Part shown: in pieces, positions 47,465 through 57,569 of the stretch
Numbering within the stretch: position 1 is the first letter of the stretch
How the letters are laid out: every line of letters begins with the position of its first letter
Position numbers and translations under genes: made by a program
DNA from: Caulobacter sp. SLTY
GTDB taxonomy: Bacteria; Pseudomonadota; Alphaproteobacteria; Caulobacterales; Caulobacteraceae
Direction of reading: 5' to 3'
Assembly: GCF_009905535.1 (NCBI RefSeq)
Contig: NZ_JAAALA010000006.1
Location: 62,001-126,000, forward strand
DNA length: 64,000 nucleotides
Notes under the pieces: model-generated
What the model was told of the DNA's origin: nothing
The model's input: only the letters and a program-made list of their open reading frames with translations
Databases searched by the model: none

Positions 47465-47597
47465 CCCGGATAACCAGGTGGGCGCCATATACCTCCAGCC
47501 ACGGCCAGAGACAGGGACAGCTCCCTTCGAGAGAATTAAGGTCAGAAGGATAGATCGCTCCCGACGCGAACCGCAGCAGACCCGCCACCGGACAAGG
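47465..47597 (-). ncRNA. ssrS: 6S RNA (SsrS), probable
   Basis: The 225-base gap between zapA and the cyclo-ligase gene is where 6S RNA lies in most proteobacteria. On the minus strand GTCCGGTGGCG near 47590 can pair with CGCCCACCTGG near 47475-47485 to close a long rod, with purine/pyrimidine-rich internal strands (CCTTCTGACCTTAATTCTCT) that could form the open central bubble bound by RNA polymerase. The ends are approximate; no covariance model was run. Confidence 0.7.
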
Positions 47598-47633
47598 TAG
47601 GCGCGGACGGCGCCGTTCTCAAGGCGGCGCGTG

Positions 47634-47966
47634 CTACGCCCCGCCGCCGCCCATCTTCTCGATGCGTTTCGCCGCGTTCTCCAGCGCCGCGGCCGCCTTC
47701 ATCTCCACCCGCGCCTGTTCGGCCTGGGCCTTGGCCAGTTCGTTCTGCAGATGCCCGACCCGCAGCTTCAGATCCGACAGCTCGTCGGTCAGCAAAAGGG
47801 CGGTCATCAGGAACAACCGGGTCTCACCCAGCTGCCCCACCTCCTGCCCCACGGCCCGCACCTGCTGGTCGAAGGTCGCGGCCAGCTCCATCAGGTGCCG
47901 TTCCTGGCCATCCTCGCAGCCGACCAGGAAGGGCTTGCCGTTCACCGTCACATTCAGCTGGGCCAT
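47634..47966 (-). CDS. zapA: Cell division protein ZapA
   Basis: 110 residues. MAQLNVTVNGKPFLVGCEDGQE and HLMELAATFDQQVRAV are the ZapA head, followed by a coiled-coil tail (TDELSDLKLRVGHLQNELAK). ZapA bundles FtsZ protofilaments at the division site. The coiled-coil gene 3 bases upstream is its usual alphaproteobacterial neighbour. Confidence 0.92.
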   Translation of the reverse strand: MAQLNVTVNGKPFLVGCEDGQERHLMELAATFDQQVRAVGQEVGQLGETRLFLMTALLLTDELSDLKLRVGHLQNELAKAQAEQARVEMKAAAALENAAKRIEKMGGGGA

Positions 47967-47969
47967 CGC

Positions 47970-48239
47970 TTACGCCTCCCCCAGCGCTGAACGGATCTCG
48001 CCGATCGCCCGGCCCAGCGCTTCGCTCGCCTGCGCCCCGGCCTCTTCCAGCGCCCGCTCGCGAGCGCGGCTGGCGTCCAGTTCGGCAGCCAGCCGAGCGC
48101 GGTCGGCGTCGAACAGCCCACCGGCTTCGGCGCCCGCCTCGCGGACCCGCTCGCTCATCCGCTGCTCCAGCACACCCAGCGCCCGCTCCAGGCGGCGCAC
48201 GGCCAGGTCGAGGGCCCCGCCCTCCGACTCTCCGCTCAT
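47970..48239 (-). CDS. DUF4164-like coiled-coil protein
   Basis: 89 residues, nearly all predicted coiled coil (LDLAVRRLERALGVLEQRMS, RLAAELDASRARERALEEAG). It sits just before zapA with a 3-base gap, as small DUF4164-type genes often do in this group. Exact function unknown; a division-related role is likely from position. Confidence 0.78.
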   Translation of the reverse strand: MSGESEGGALDLAVRRLERALGVLEQRMSERVREAGAEAGGLFDADRARLAAELDASRARERALEEAGAQASEALGRAIGEIRSALGEA

Positions 48240-48361
48240 TCGTCCCGCTCCGTGATCACAACGACTCTATAGACTGCGTCGCCCCGGCGCCGGAAGGCGG
48301 GTTGCGCAGGCGGCCCACACATGCGAACGCCCCCGAAAACCGGCAGCAGAGCGAGTCCCCC

Positions 48362-50329
48362 ATGTCCGTCAGTCCCGTGAAGATGGCCGACGCCATCCGC
48401 GTGCTTTCCATGGACGCGGTCCATGCGGCGAAATCGGGGCACCAGGGCGCGCCGATGGGCCTGGCCGACGTGGCCACCGTCCTGTTCACCAAATTCCTGA
48501 AGTACGACGCCGCCAAGCCGGACTGGGCCGACCGGGACCGCTTCGTGCTGTCGGCCGGCCACGCCTCGATGCTGATCTACAGCCTTCTCCACCTCACCGG
48601 CTCCAAGGCCGTGACGATGGATGAGATCAAGAACTTCCGTCAGTGGGGAAGCAAGACCGCCGGCCACCCGGAATACGGCCACACGCCCGGCGTCGAGACC
48701 ACGACCGGCCCGCTGGGCCAGGGCATCGCTACCGCCGTCGGCATGGCCATGGCCGAGCGCTCGATGAACGCCCGCTACGGCGACGACCTGGTCGACCACC
48801 GCACCTGGGTCATCGCCGGCGACGGCTGCCTTATGGAAGGCGTATCACAGGAGGCCATCAGCCTGGCCGGCCGGCTGAAGCTGTCCAAGCTGACGGTGCT
48901 GTTCGACGATAACAACACCACCATCGACGGCGCCGCCACCATCTCCGAAACCGGCGACCAGCTGGCCCGGTTCAAGGCCGCCGGCTGGGCGGTGAAGGCC
49001 GTCGACGGCCACGACCATGGCAAGATCGCTGCCGCGATGCGCTGGGCGACCCGCCAGTCGGTCCCGACCATGATCGCCTGCCGCACCCTGATCTCGAAGG
49101 GCGCCGGGGCCAAGGAGGGCGACGTCAACGGCCACGGCTATTCCCTGTTCGACGAGGAGGCGACCCTGGCCCGCCAGGCCATGGGCTGGCCCCTGCCGCC
49201 GTTCGAAATCCCCGACGACATCGCCGACGCCTGGCGCAAGGCCGGGCGCAAGGGCGCCTCGGTCCGCCGCAAGTGGGACGCCCGGCTCAAGGCCAGCGAC
49301 AAGGGCGCCGACTTCACCCGTGCCATGAAGGGCGACCTGCCCGAGGGCGCCTTCAAGGCCTTGGACGCCTACATCGCCGGCCTGCTGAACGAGCCGGTCG
49401 CCAACGCCACCCGCGTCCACAGCGGCTCGGCCCTGGCCAAGCTGACCCCGGCGATCCCCGAAATGATCGGCGGCTCGGCCGACCTGACCGGCTCCAACAA
49501 CACCTACGTCAAGGGCATGATCCCCTTCGACGCGCCCGACTACGCGGGGACCTATGTCCACTACGGCGTGCGCGAGCATGGCATGGCCGCGGCCATGAAC
49601 GGCATGGCCCTGCACGGCGGGGTCATCCCGTTCAGCGGCACCTTCATGGTGTTCAGCGACTACAGCCGCGCCGCGATCCGGCTGGGGGCGCTGATGGGCG
49701 TCCGCGTCATCCACGTGATGACCCACGACAGCATCGGCCTGGGCGAAGACGGCCCGACCCACCAGCCTGTCGAGCATCTGGCCGCCCTGCGCGCCATGCC
49801 CAACCTGCTGGTCTTCCGCCCGGCCGACGCGGTCGAGGCCGCCGAATGCTGGAAAACGGCGCTGGAGCAGAAGACCACCCCGTCGATCATGGCCCTGTCG
49901 CGCCAGAAGACCCCGGTCGGCCGCACCTTCGCGCCGGAGAACCTGTCGGCCAAGGGCGCCTATGAAATCGCCCCCGCCGACGGCAAGGCCCAGGTGACGA
50001 TCTTCGCCAGCGGCACCGAAGTCGGCGTCGCCCTGGCCGCGCGCACGATCCTGGCCACCGATGGCATCGCCGCCCGCGTCGTCTCCACCCCCTGCTGGGA
50101 GCTGTTCGAGCAACAGTCCCCCGCCTACCGCAAGGCCACGATCGGCGACGCCCCCGTCCGCGTGGCGGTCGAGGCCGCCGTCCGCTTCGGATGGGAACGC
50201 TTCATCGGCGAGGACGGCGTCTTCGTCGGCATGACCGGCTTTGGCGCCAGCGCCCCGTTCGAGCGGCTGTATAAGGAGTTCGGCATCACGCCCGAGGCGG
50301 TGGCCGCCGCCGCCAAGGCCAAGCTCTAG
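48362..50329 (+). CDS. tkt: Transketolase
   Basis: 655 residues from the ATG at 48362. Thiamine-diphosphate enzyme of the pentose phosphate and Calvin-type sugar exchanges. GDGCLMEGVSQEA is the TPP/Mg motif; KSGHQGAPMGLAD, RDRFVLSAGHASMLIYSL and VREHGMAAAMNGMALHGG are typical. Divergent from the zapA operon and first gene of a carbon-metabolism block. Confidence 0.97.
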   Translation: MSVSPVKMADAIRVLSMDAVHAAKSGHQGAPMGLADVATVLFTKFLKYDAAKPDWADRDRFVLSAGHASMLIYSLLHLTGSKAVTMDEIKNFRQWGSKTAGHPEYGHTPGVETTTGPLGQGIATAVGMAMAERSMNARYGDDLVDHRTWVIAGDGCLMEGVSQEAISLAGRLKLSKLTVLFDDNNTTIDGAATISETGDQLARFKAAGWAVKAVDGHDHGKIAAAMRWATRQSVPTMIACRTLISKGAGAKEGDVNGHGYSLFDEEATLARQAMGWPLPPFEIPDDIADAWRKAGRKGASVRRKWDARLKASDKGADFTRAMKGDLPEGAFKALDAYIAGLLNEPVANATRVHSGSALAKLTPAIPEMIGGSADLTGSNNTYVKGMIPFDAPDYAGTYVHYGVREHGMAAAMNGMALHGGVIPFSGTFMVFSDYSRAAIRLGALMGVRVIHVMTHDSIGLGEDGPTHQPVEHLAALRAMPNLLVFRPADAVEAAECWKTALEQKTTPSIMALSRQKTPVGRTFAPENLSAKGAYEIAPADGKAQVTIFASGTEVGVALAARTILATDGIAARVVSTPCWELFEQQSPAYRKATIGDAPVRVAVEAAVRFGWERFIGEDGVFVGMTGFGASAPFERLYKEFGITPEAVAAAAKAKL

Positions 50330-50338
50330 GAGCCCTTC

Positions 50339-51073
50339 ATGCGCCGCACCCTTCTCACCCTGACCGCTCTCGGCCTGCTTGCCGGCCCGGCCCTCGCCGC
50401 GGGCGGCATCGCCCTGCAGGGCCAGAACCCGCTCAGCGAGACGGCCGACGCCTTCCCCCGCATCGTCAATCCCGCGGGCCCGAAGATCGAGCGCATCAAC
50501 CAGGCGCTTGGCCGCGCTGACGCCCGCGCCAAGAAGGCGATCAAGGACTGCGGCAAGGGCCCTGAGGTCGAGTTCGAACGCGCCGTCACCGCCCCGATGA
50601 CCGGCCAGCCCTTCCTGACCCTGGTGGCCAGCGACTACGCCTCCTGCGGCGGCGCCCACCCCTCGATCAATCAGACCCACCTGACTTACGACCTCGGCAC
50701 AGGCCGGCCGATCAATTGGGCCGAGTACCTGCCGGCGGAGCTGGTCAAGCCGGAGACCCTGATCGATGTCGGCGACGGCAGCCAGCTGGGCGCCGTCCAG
50801 GCCCCGGCCCTGCTCGACTTCTACAAGGCCGGCGCCAAGGCCAAGCGCCAGGAGCGCGACTGCGACGAAGTCATCGACGGGGCCGACAGCCTGGTCCTGT
50901 GGATCGACGCCAAGGCCCAGGGCGTGGCCATGCAGATGGCGTCGGTCCCTCATGCCGTTCAGGCCTGCAACGAGGCCGTGGTGATGAAGACCGACCAGCT
51001 GCGCAAGCGGGGCGCCAGGCCGGCCCTCACCGACGCCATCGACGCCGCCAAGAAGGGGAAGAACTGGCAATGA
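50339..51073 (+). CDS. Secreted protein, DUF3298-like
   Basis: 244 residues with a signal peptide ([20 protein letters not shown]). The [19 protein letters not shown] block recalls the YTGGAHP motif of DUF3298/RsiV-type domains; two Cys pairs may form disulfides. SD AGGAGC lies just after the tkt stop, and the stop overlaps the purT start (ATGA). Function unknown. Confidence 0.75.
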   Translation: MRRTLLTLTALGLLAGPALAAGGIALQGQNPLSETADAFPRIVNPAGPKIERINQALGRADARAKKAIKDCGKGPEVEFERAVTAPMTGQPFLTLVASDYASCGGAHPSINQTHLTYDLGTGRPINWAEYLPAELVKPETLIDVGDGSQLGAVQAPALLDFYKAGAKAKRQERDCDEVIDGADSLVLWIDAKAQGVAMQMASVPHAVQACNEAVVMKTDQLRKRGARPALTDAIDAAKKGKNWQ

Positions 51074-52266
51074 AACTCGGCACGCCGCTCTCCCCGACCG
51101 CCACCAAGGTGATGCTGCTGGGCTGCGGCGAGCTCGGCAAAGAGGTGGTCATCGAGCTGCAGCGCCTTGGGGTCGAGGTGATCGGCGTCGACCGCTACGC
51201 CGACGCCCCGGCCATGCAGGTCGCCCACCGCAGCCACGTCATCCAGATGACCGATGCGGCCGCCCTGCGCGCCCTGGTCGAGGACGAGCGGCCGCACCTG
51301 ATCGTTCCGGAGATCGAGGCAATAGCCACCGATGAGCTGGCGCGGATCGAGGCTGACGGGCTGGCCACGGTGATCCCCACCGCCCGCGCCACCCAGCTGA
51401 CCATGAACCGCGAGGGCATCCGCCGCCTGGCCGCCGAGGACCTGGGCCTGCCGACCAGCCCCTACGCCTTCGCCTCGACGCTTCAAGAGCTTCAGGCCGG
51501 CGCCGACAAGGTCGGCTACCCCTGCTTCGTCAAACCGGTGATGAGCAGTTCCGGCAAGGGCCAGTCCTACGTCGAGACCGCCGCCGACATCGCGGCAGCC
51601 TGGGACTACGCGCTTTCCGCCGGCCGGGTCGCCGAGGCGCGGGTGATCGTCGAGGGCCGGATCGCCTTCGACTACGAGATCACCCAGCTGACCGTCCGCG
51701 CCGGCCCCGACGGCGCCATCGACACCCACTTCTGCGCCCCGGTCGGCCACCGCCAGGTCAAGGGCGACTATGTCGAAAGCTGGCAGCCCCAGGCGATGAG
51801 CGCCCTGGCCCTCGAGCGGTCTCGCGACATGGCCGGCAAGGTCACGGCGGCCCTGGGCGGCCGCGGCCTGTTCGGCGTCGAGCTGTTCGTGAAGGGCGAC
51901 GAGGTCTGGTTCAGCGAGGTCAGCCCCCGCCCCCACGACACGGGCCTCGTCACCCTGGCCACCCAGACCTACAGCGAGTTCGCCCTCCACGCCCGCGCCA
52001 TCCTGGGCCTGCCGGTCGACGTCACCCTGGAGCGCCCTGGCGCCAGCGCGGTGATCTACGGCGGCATGGAAGCGACCGGCGTGGCGTTCGAGGGCGTGGA
52101 AGAGGCGCTTGCCGTTCCCGGCGCCGACCTGCGCCTGTTCGGCAAGCCGGAGGCCTTCGAGCGACGGCGGATGGGCGTGGCCATCGCTCGCGGCGCGGAT
52201 ACGGATGAAGCCCGGGCGCGGGCGGTGGAAGCGGCGGGCAAGGTTAAAGTCGTCCGGGGTTCTTAA
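51070..52266 (+). CDS. purT: Formate-dependent GAR transformylase PurT
   Basis: 398 residues, ATP-grasp enzyme making formyl-GAR from formate, ATP and GAR in purine synthesis. [45 protein letters not shown] and [15 protein letters not shown] are characteristic. Overlaps the secreted-protein gene by 4 bases. Confidence 0.96.
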   Translation: MKLGTPLSPTATKVMLLGCGELGKEVVIELQRLGVEVIGVDRYADAPAMQVAHRSHVIQMTDAAALRALVEDERPHLIVPEIEAIATDELARIEADGLATVIPTARATQLTMNREGIRRLAAEDLGLPTSPYAFASTLQELQAGADKVGYPCFVKPVMSSSGKGQSYVETAADIAAAWDYALSAGRVAEARVIVEGRIAFDYEITQLTVRAGPDGAIDTHFCAPVGHRQVKGDYVESWQPQAMSALALERSRDMAGKVTAALGGRGLFGVELFVKGDEVWFSEVSPRPHDTGLVTLATQTYSEFALHARAILGLPVDVTLERPGASAVIYGGMEATGVAFEGVEEALAVPGADLRLFGKPEAFERRRMGVAIARGADTDEARARAVEAAGKVKVVRGS

Positions 52267-52434
52267 ACCCTCTCCCTCCCACCTGCTTCGCAGGCGGGCC
52301 CCTCGCTCTCCCTCGCGGGAGAGGGGCTGCTTGGACGATCCGTCCTGGATTTATGGAGTTCAGGCACGAACTTGCCACTCTCCCGCGAGGGAGAGGGAGG
52401 GGCCCGCGCCGAAGGCGTGGGAGGGAGAGGGTTT
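52264..52434. repeat. Long palindromic intergenic repeat
   Basis: Two ~58-base arms (AAACCCTCTCCCTCCC... at 52264-52325 and its inverted, imperfect copy at 52377-52434) around a ~50-base centre. Each arm also folds locally (CCTGCTTCGCAGG). This looks like the dispersed palindromic repeats common between genes in Caulobacteraceae and could end transcription of purT. Confidence 0.75.
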
Positions 52435-52551
52435 ACGGTCCTAGCCGATACATCCCGTAACCCCTCTTGACCCCTGCAAGGGTTGACTTCCCGGCCCCCA
52501 ACCGCAAAACCCGCCGCCAATCACGAAATCGTTGGCGGGAGCCCTTCACCC

Positions 52552-53559
52552 ATGACCCTTCGCGTCGCCATCAATGGCTTTGGCCGTATCGGCCGTCTCG
52601 TCCTGCGCTCGATCGCCGAGCATGGCCGCACGGATATCGAGGTCGTGGCCATCAACGACCTGGGTCCGGTGGAGACCAACGCCCACCTGCTGCGCTACGA
52701 CAGCGTCCACGGCCGCTTCCCCGGCAAGGTGACGACCGGCGAGGACTGGATCGACGTCGGCATGGGCAAGATCAAGGTCACCGCCGAGCGGGACCCTGCC
52801 AACCTGCCGCACAAGGATCTGGGCGTCGACATCGCCTTCGAGTGCACCGGCATCTTCACCAGCAAGGACAAGGCATCCGCCCACCTGACCGCCGGCGCCA
52901 AGCGCGTGCTGGTCAGCGCCCCGGCCGACAACGCCGACAAGACCATCGTCTACAAGGTCAACCACGAGACCCTGACCGCCGACGATATCGTCGTTTCCAA
53001 CGGCAGCTGCACCACCAACGCCCTGGCTCCGGTGGCCAAGGTGCTGCACGACCTGTTCGGCATCGAGCGTGGCTACATGACCACCATCCATGCCTACACC
53101 GGCGACCAGCCGACCCTCGACACCATGCACAAGGACCTCTACCGCGGCCGCGCCGCCGCCCTGAGCATGATCCCCACCTCGACCGGCGCCGCCAAGGCCC
53201 TGGGCCTGGTCCTGCCGGCCCTGAAGGGCAAGCTGGACGGCAGCTCGATCCGCGTCCCGACCCCCAACGTCTCGGTCGTCGACCTGAAGGTGGTGGCCGG
53301 CCGCGACGTCACCGTGGAAGAGATCAACGCCGCCCTGCAGGCCGCGGCCGACGGCCCGATGTCGGGCGTGCTGGACGTGACCACCGATCCGGTCGTCTCC
53401 ACCGATCTCAACCACATCGCCGCCAGCTCCACCGCCGCCCTGCCCCAGACGCAGGTCGTCGACGGCAAGCTGGCCCGGGTGCTGACCTGGTACGACAACG
53501 AATGGGGCTTCGCGACGCGGATGAGCGACACCGCCCTGGTGATGGCGAAGTTCCTGTAA
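52552..53559 (+). CDS. gap: Glyceraldehyde-3-phosphate dehydrogenase
   Basis: 335 residues from the ATG at 52552. VAINGFGRIGRLVLRS binds NAD, Cys153 in SNGSCTTNALAPV is catalytic, and WYDNEWGFATRMSD closes the domain. Works with pgk downstream and tkt/fba nearby in glycolysis or gluconeogenesis. Confidence 0.97.
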   Translation: MTLRVAINGFGRIGRLVLRSIAEHGRTDIEVVAINDLGPVETNAHLLRYDSVHGRFPGKVTTGEDWIDVGMGKIKVTAERDPANLPHKDLGVDIAFECTGIFTSKDKASAHLTAGAKRVLVSAPADNADKTIVYKVNHETLTADDIVVSNGSCTTNALAPVAKVLHDLFGIERGYMTTIHAYTGDQPTLDTMHKDLYRGRAAALSMIPTSTGAAKALGLVLPALKGKLDGSSIRVPTPNVSVVDLKVVAGRDVTVEEINAALQAAADGPMSGVLDVTTDPVVSTDLNHIAASSTAALPQTQVVDGKLARVLTWYDNEWGFATRMSDTALVMAKFL

Positions 53560-53572
53560 ACCCTGCCACCTC

Positions 53573-53697
53573 CGTCATCCCGGACAGCCCGAACGGCTCA
53601 TCCGGGACCCAGGGGGTGCGTGATCTCGCTGTATCAACCGCCCGTGCGGTGGTCCTGGGTCCCGGCTCTCCGCGCTTCGCGCTGCGGCCGGGATGAC
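53573..53697. repeat. Palindromic intergenic repeat (GTCATCCCGG family)
   Basis: Begins GTCATCCCGGACAG and ends CGGCCGGGATGAC, with internal GGGACCCAGG and CCTGGGTCCC also complementary. Such GTCATCC...GGATGAC elements are dispersed in many alphaproteobacteria. Fills most of the gap between gap and pgk. Confidence 0.78.
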
Positions 53698-53723
53698 GGG
53701 GATAGTTAGAACGGACGTAGCCC

Positions 53724-54914
53724 ATGCCCTTCCGCTCCCTCGAAACCGCCGACCTCGCCGGCAAGCGCGTCCTGGTCCGGGTCGATCTCAACGTGCCGAT
53801 GGCCGACGGGGCGATCACCGACGACACCCGCCTGCGAGCCGTGCTGCCGACCATCCGCTACCTGAGCACCCAGGGCGCCAAGACCATCCTGCTGGCCCAC
53901 TTCGACCGGCCCAAGGGCAAGCGCGTGCCGGAGATGAGCCTCAAGCCCGTGGTCGCGCCGCTGGCCGACCTGCTGGAGCAGGAAGTGTTCTTCTCGGACG
54001 ACTGCATCGGCGCCGACGCCGCCAAGGTCGTGGGCAGCCTGGAGAACGGCGGCGTCGCCCTGCTGGAAAACCTGCGCTTCCATCCGGGTGAAGAGAAGAA
54101 CGACCCCGCCTTCGCCGCCGAGCTCGCCACCCTGGGCGACCTCTACGTCAACGACGCCTTCAGCGCCGCTCACCGCGCCCACGCCTCCACCGAAGGCGTC
54201 GCACGCCTGCTGCCGGCCTATCCGGGCCTCTCCATGCAGCGCGAACTGGAAGCCCTCGATGCGGCGCTCGGCTCGCCCAAGCGCCCGGTCATGGGCATCG
54301 TCGGCGGCGCCAAGGTCTCGACCAAGCTCGACCTTCTGAACAACCTCGTCAGCAAGCTGCAATACCTGGCCATCGGCGGCGGCATGGCCAACACCTTCCT
54401 GGCCGCCCAGGGCATCGATGTCGGCGCCAGCCTCTGCGAGCACGACCTCGGCGACACCGCCCGCGAGATCCTGGAATCGGCCAAGACGGCCGGCTGCGAA
54501 ATCCTCCTCCCCGTCGACGTGGTGACCGCCACCGAGTTCAAGGCGAACGCCGCCCACAAGACCCAGGGCCTCGACAAGATCGCCGCCGACGACCGCATCC
54601 TCGACGCGGGCCCCGAGACGACCAAGCGCCTGCTGGCCGCCATGGACGCCTCCGCCACCCTGATCTGGAACGGACCCCTCGGCGTCTTCGAACTTCCCCC
54701 CTTCGACGCCGCCACGGTCGCGGCCGCGAAGCATGCTGCGAAGCTGGCGACCGAAGGCAAGCTGGTCGCCGTGGCGGGCGGCGGCGACACCGTCTCGGCC
54801 CTCAACCACGCCGGCGTGGCCGCTGAAATGACCTTCGTCTCGACCGCCGGCGGCGCCTTCCTCGAATGGATGGAAGGCAAGGACCTGCCGGGCGTTCAAG
54901 CGCTGGAAGTCTAA
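53724..54914 (+). CDS. pgk: Phosphoglycerate kinase
   Basis: 396 residues. [52 protein letters not shown] and [12 protein letters not shown] (nucleotide binding) are all present. ATP-forming step of glycolysis. Confidence 0.97.
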   Translation: MPFRSLETADLAGKRVLVRVDLNVPMADGAITDDTRLRAVLPTIRYLSTQGAKTILLAHFDRPKGKRVPEMSLKPVVAPLADLLEQEVFFSDDCIGADAAKVVGSLENGGVALLENLRFHPGEEKNDPAFAAELATLGDLYVNDAFSAAHRAHASTEGVARLLPAYPGLSMQRELEALDAALGSPKRPVMGIVGGAKVSTKLDLLNNLVSKLQYLAIGGGMANTFLAAQGIDVGASLCEHDLGDTAREILESAKTAGCEILLPVDVVTATEFKANAAHKTQGLDKIAADDRILDAGPETTKRLLAAMDASATLIWNGPLGVFELPPFDAATVAAAKHAAKLATEGKLVAVAGGGDTVSALNHAGVAAEMTFVSTAGGAFLEWMEGKDLPGVQALEV

Positions 54915-54937
54915 GGATAGAGTAGCCGATCATCGCT

Positions 54938-55104
54938 CTCCCCCACATCGTGGGGGAGTGGCTTTGGCGAGCGCTGCAAGCGAGCCAAACCGAGGGGGTT
55001 CCACCGCCGGTTCAGAAGGAACCTCTCCAACCGCCGGCGCTGCCCCGCCTCCTGGTCCGTCGCGCACGCTCCGAACCGTCCTCCGCCCCCTCGCGGGGGC
55101 GGAG
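54938..55104. repeat. Paired-hairpin intergenic repeat downstream of pgk
   Basis: Two perfect hairpins bound the element: CTCCCCCAC-ATC-GTGGGGGAG at 54938-54958 and CTCCGCCCCC-TCGC-GGGGGCGGAG at 55081-55104. Nothing coding is convincing between them. The left hairpin may act as a pgk terminator although no T-run follows. Confidence 0.7.
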
Positions 55105-55192
55105 AGCGACTTGCCCCTGGCCCCATCTTCCTGCATCCCTTTTGCGAACGGACGCCAAGCAACTCGCGCCGTCACAAGGGGAAGAAACCACA

Positions 55193-55570
55193 ATGTTCTC
55201 GCACGTCATGGTCGGCACCAACGACCTCCAGAAGTCCAAGGTCTTCTACGACAAGATCATGGGCACGCTCGGCATCGGCCCGTCGTTCGTCGATGGCCAC
55301 CGAATGTTCTACATGAGCCCCAAGGGCGCCTTCGCGGTCTCGCAGCCGATCGACGGCCAGCCGGCCTGCCACGCCAACGGCGGCACCATCGGTTTCGCCT
55401 GCGACTCCCCCGAACAGGTCAAGGCCTGGCATGACGCCGGCGTCGAGGCCGGCGGCACGTCCATCGAAGACCCGCCCGGTGAGCGGATCAGCAACCTCGG
55501 CAAGATGCACCTCGCCTACCTACGCGACCCCGACGGCAACAAGCTGTGCGCCATGCACCGCCCCGCCTGA
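55193..55570 (+). CDS. VOC-family (glyoxalase/bleomycin resistance-like) protein
   Basis: 125 residues from the ATG at 55193 with AAGGGGAAG upstream. Two beta-alpha-beta-beta-beta units: MFSHVMVGTNDLQKSKVFYD and LRDPDGNKLCAMH. The family uses a metal for diverse reactions; the substrate is unknown. Confidence 0.88.
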   Translation: MFSHVMVGTNDLQKSKVFYDKIMGTLGIGPSFVDGHRMFYMSPKGAFAVSQPIDGQPACHANGGTIGFACDSPEQVKAWHDAGVEAGGTSIEDPPGERISNLGKMHLAYLRDPDGNKLCAMHRPA

Positions 55571-55610
55571 CTTTAAGGAGCGGCGCCGGCCAGCCCGGCG
55601 CCGACACCCC

Positions 55611-55997
55611 ATGCATACCGGCTCCTGCCTCTGCGGCGCGGTCCGCTTTTCGACCACCGCCGGCATCGACCACTCCGACGCCTGCCACTGCACGATGTGC
55701 CGCAAGGCGTCCGGCCACTTCTGGGCCTCGGCCGACGTGCCGAAGGAGACCTTGACCATCGAGGGCGAGGACGCCCTCCGCTGGTACGCCTCCTCGCCGA
55801 AGGTCCGCCGCGGCTTCTGCGCAACCTGCGGCTCGCAACTGTTCTGGGACCCCATCCACGGCAAGCGCATCGCCTTCGCCATGGGCGCCCTCGACAAGCC
55901 GACCGGCCTGAAGCTCAGCAAGCACATCTTCGTCGCCGACAAGGGTGACTACTACGAGATCGCCGACGGCCTGCCGCAGGAGGCCGCGCCGCCCTAG
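55611..55997 (+). CDS. GFA (CENP-V/GFA) family zinc protein
   Basis: 128 residues. Cysteine sets GSCLCGAVRF, CHCTMCRKASGHF and CATCGSQLFWDP bind two zinc ions as in glutathione-dependent formaldehyde-activating enzyme relatives. Substrate not established. Lies 40 bases after the VOC gene, likely same transcript. Confidence 0.92.
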   Translation: MHTGSCLCGAVRFSTTAGIDHSDACHCTMCRKASGHFWASADVPKETLTIEGEDALRWYASSPKVRRGFCATCGSQLFWDPIHGKRIAFAMGALDKPTGLKLSKHIFVADKGDYYEIADGLPQEAAPP

Positions 55998-56097
55998 AGC
56001 GCGTTCCGATCAGTGGGAACCGGTAATCGGATCAAACACGCGATCAGCAAGACCCTAGAGCGGCGCGATGTGATTCCATCAGATCGCGGCGCTCTAG
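55995..56097. repeat. CTAGAGC inverted intergenic repeat
   Basis: CTAGAGCGCGTTCCGATCAG at the left, then a tight dyad CTAGAGCGGCGCGATGTG ... CGCGGCGCTCTAG at 56055-56097. CTAGAGCG elements recur between genes in many alphaproteobacteria. It separates two converging genes. Confidence 0.65.
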
Positions 56098-56564
56098 TCG
56101 GCCTCGGCCATGTACTCGCGCACGGCGGATACCAGGTCCGCCGTCGGGATCGAGGCCACCTGATCCGGATCGCGGGAGGCGGGGTCGCAGACCGTCTGGA
56201 CCATCGTCCCGCCATAGGTGCCCGGCTTGTTCGCCGCCCAGGGCATCTGGGTGTCGGATCGCGCCAGAACGCGGCCATCCTCAGCGAAGGTGGTCATGCC
56301 GACCCGCCGGCTCTCCAGGGCCTCACAGCGGAATTCTTCCAGCACCTCGATGTGACCGACGGTCTCGCCCGATTGTCCAGCTGCGTCCGCCACCACCCAG
56401 ACGAACTTGACTCGCGTCACCGCGCCTTCGCTGACCACAGAGGACAGGTCGAGAAGGATGACCTGCTCGGACTCGATGGTGATCGGATAGAAATCCCCCG
56501 CCAGCGCCGGCCCCGTCACCGCCAGTCCGGCGACCAACGCCGCCGCCATAACCGCCTTTTGCAT
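56094..56564 (-). CDS. Small secreted protein, surface-adhesin E-like
   Basis: 156 residues with signal peptide (MQKAVMAAALVAGLAVTGPALA). Beta-rich mature part with a Cys in EEFRCEALESRRVG and another in VQTVCDPASRD, which could be bonded. The layout recalls the 'surface-adhesin protein E' family; this is by eye. Converges on the GFA gene. Confidence 0.65.
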   Translation of the reverse strand: MQKAVMAAALVAGLAVTGPALAGDFYPITIESEQVILLDLSSVVSEGAVTRVKFVWVVADAAGQSGETVGHIEVLEEFRCEALESRRVGMTTFAEDGRVLARSDTQMPWAANKPGTYGGTMVQTVCDPASRDPDQVASIPTADLVSAVREYMAEAD

Positions 56565-56671
56565 CGTCTTCTCCCCGCTCTGGCCGGCACTCTAAGGCCG
56601 AACCGCGTCGTCCGCTCCTGCCAATCGCCAGCCTGAGATTCTTAACCCGAACTTAGACGCGAGAGCTCAAG

Positions 56672-57478
56672 ATGCGTCGGAACCGGGAGCGCATTTTGGA
56701 CGGCTGGAACATTCTGCTCGGGGCGATCCTGGCCGCCTACGCCCTGCCCTACATCCTGGCCGCCATCTTTGCCGTGACCTGCATCGGCTTCGCGATCAAG
56801 GCGGCCAACAGGCAGAATTTCGTCCTGTCGATCCTGCTCTTCGTCGTGGCATTCACCCCGGCGCTGATCCCGCCGGCTATCGAGCTGGGCAAGCGGACCC
56901 GCGCAGAGACCCGGACGGAGCAGATCGCCGGGCTGAAGCGGGCTCGTATCGACGGGACGCCACCGCGCGCCCTGGTCGCCCGTGGCGGTATCGGCTGGCC
57001 TCACGCCTTCCGACTAATGGCCCTGGGCGCCTTCACCGAAGTCCACCAGATCGGCCGGCGCGGTGACCACATCGTCTTGCGGCTAAACTCGACCACCCAG
57101 TGCAACGCCCTAGCGGCCGCGACCCGCAACGCCTTCGACCGGGGCGCCTTGAAAGAGGCTGAGCTGACGCGGGACATGGAGGACTGCCTGCGGGAAACCT
57201 CCGGCAGCGGCGCGGAGGAGGGCCTGCCGGACCACGCCATCATCCTGCTGGTGGACCACGAGTCTGCGCTAAAGCCCTCCAACAGCCTAAAGTCCAACAG
57301 CGTCTTCGAACTGCGCCTCAAGACCCCCTCCCAAGACGCCCTGCTCGACTATTGGGAAGCGCCCGACGCGGCGGCCGAGCCGCCGCCGCTGTTCAACCGC
57401 AAGCCCTACGTGCCCAGGCCTGAACTCGACATCGTCGCCTTCATCCTGGACGCCACCCGGCCGCCACGCCAATCTTGA
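56672..57478 (+). CDS. Membrane-anchored hypothetical protein
   Basis: 268 residues. Two N-terminal membrane helices (NILLGAILAAYALPYILAAI and FVLSILLFVVAFTPALIPP) followed by a ~200-residue soluble part with Cys in TTQCNALAAATRNAF and MEDCLRE. I do not recognise the family. Confidence 0.65.
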   Translation: MRRNRERILDGWNILLGAILAAYALPYILAAIFAVTCIGFAIKAANRQNFVLSILLFVVAFTPALIPPAIELGKRTRAETRTEQIAGLKRARIDGTPPRALVARGGIGWPHAFRLMALGAFTEVHQIGRRGDHIVLRLNSTTQCNALAAATRNAFDRGALKEAELTRDMEDCLRETSGSGAEEGLPDHAIILLVDHESALKPSNSLKSNSVFELRLKTPSQDALLDYWEAPDAAAEPPPLFNRKPYVPRPELDIVAFILDATRPPRQS

Positions 57479-57569
57479 TCACGCCCCCGTGACAGCCGGG
57501 GGTGACTCCGCGCACGCTCGCGGCTAAACCCGACCCACAAAATCAGAACACGCCCGCAAGGAGTTCCCC

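Noticed and set aside
48845-51070. 741-residue minus-strand frame over tkt
   Set aside because: Shadow in a GC-rich third frame; no recognisable domain and tkt is complete.
57482-57503. CCCCCG...CGGGGG hairpin as a terminator
   Set aside because: Short stem and no T-run; left out of the features.
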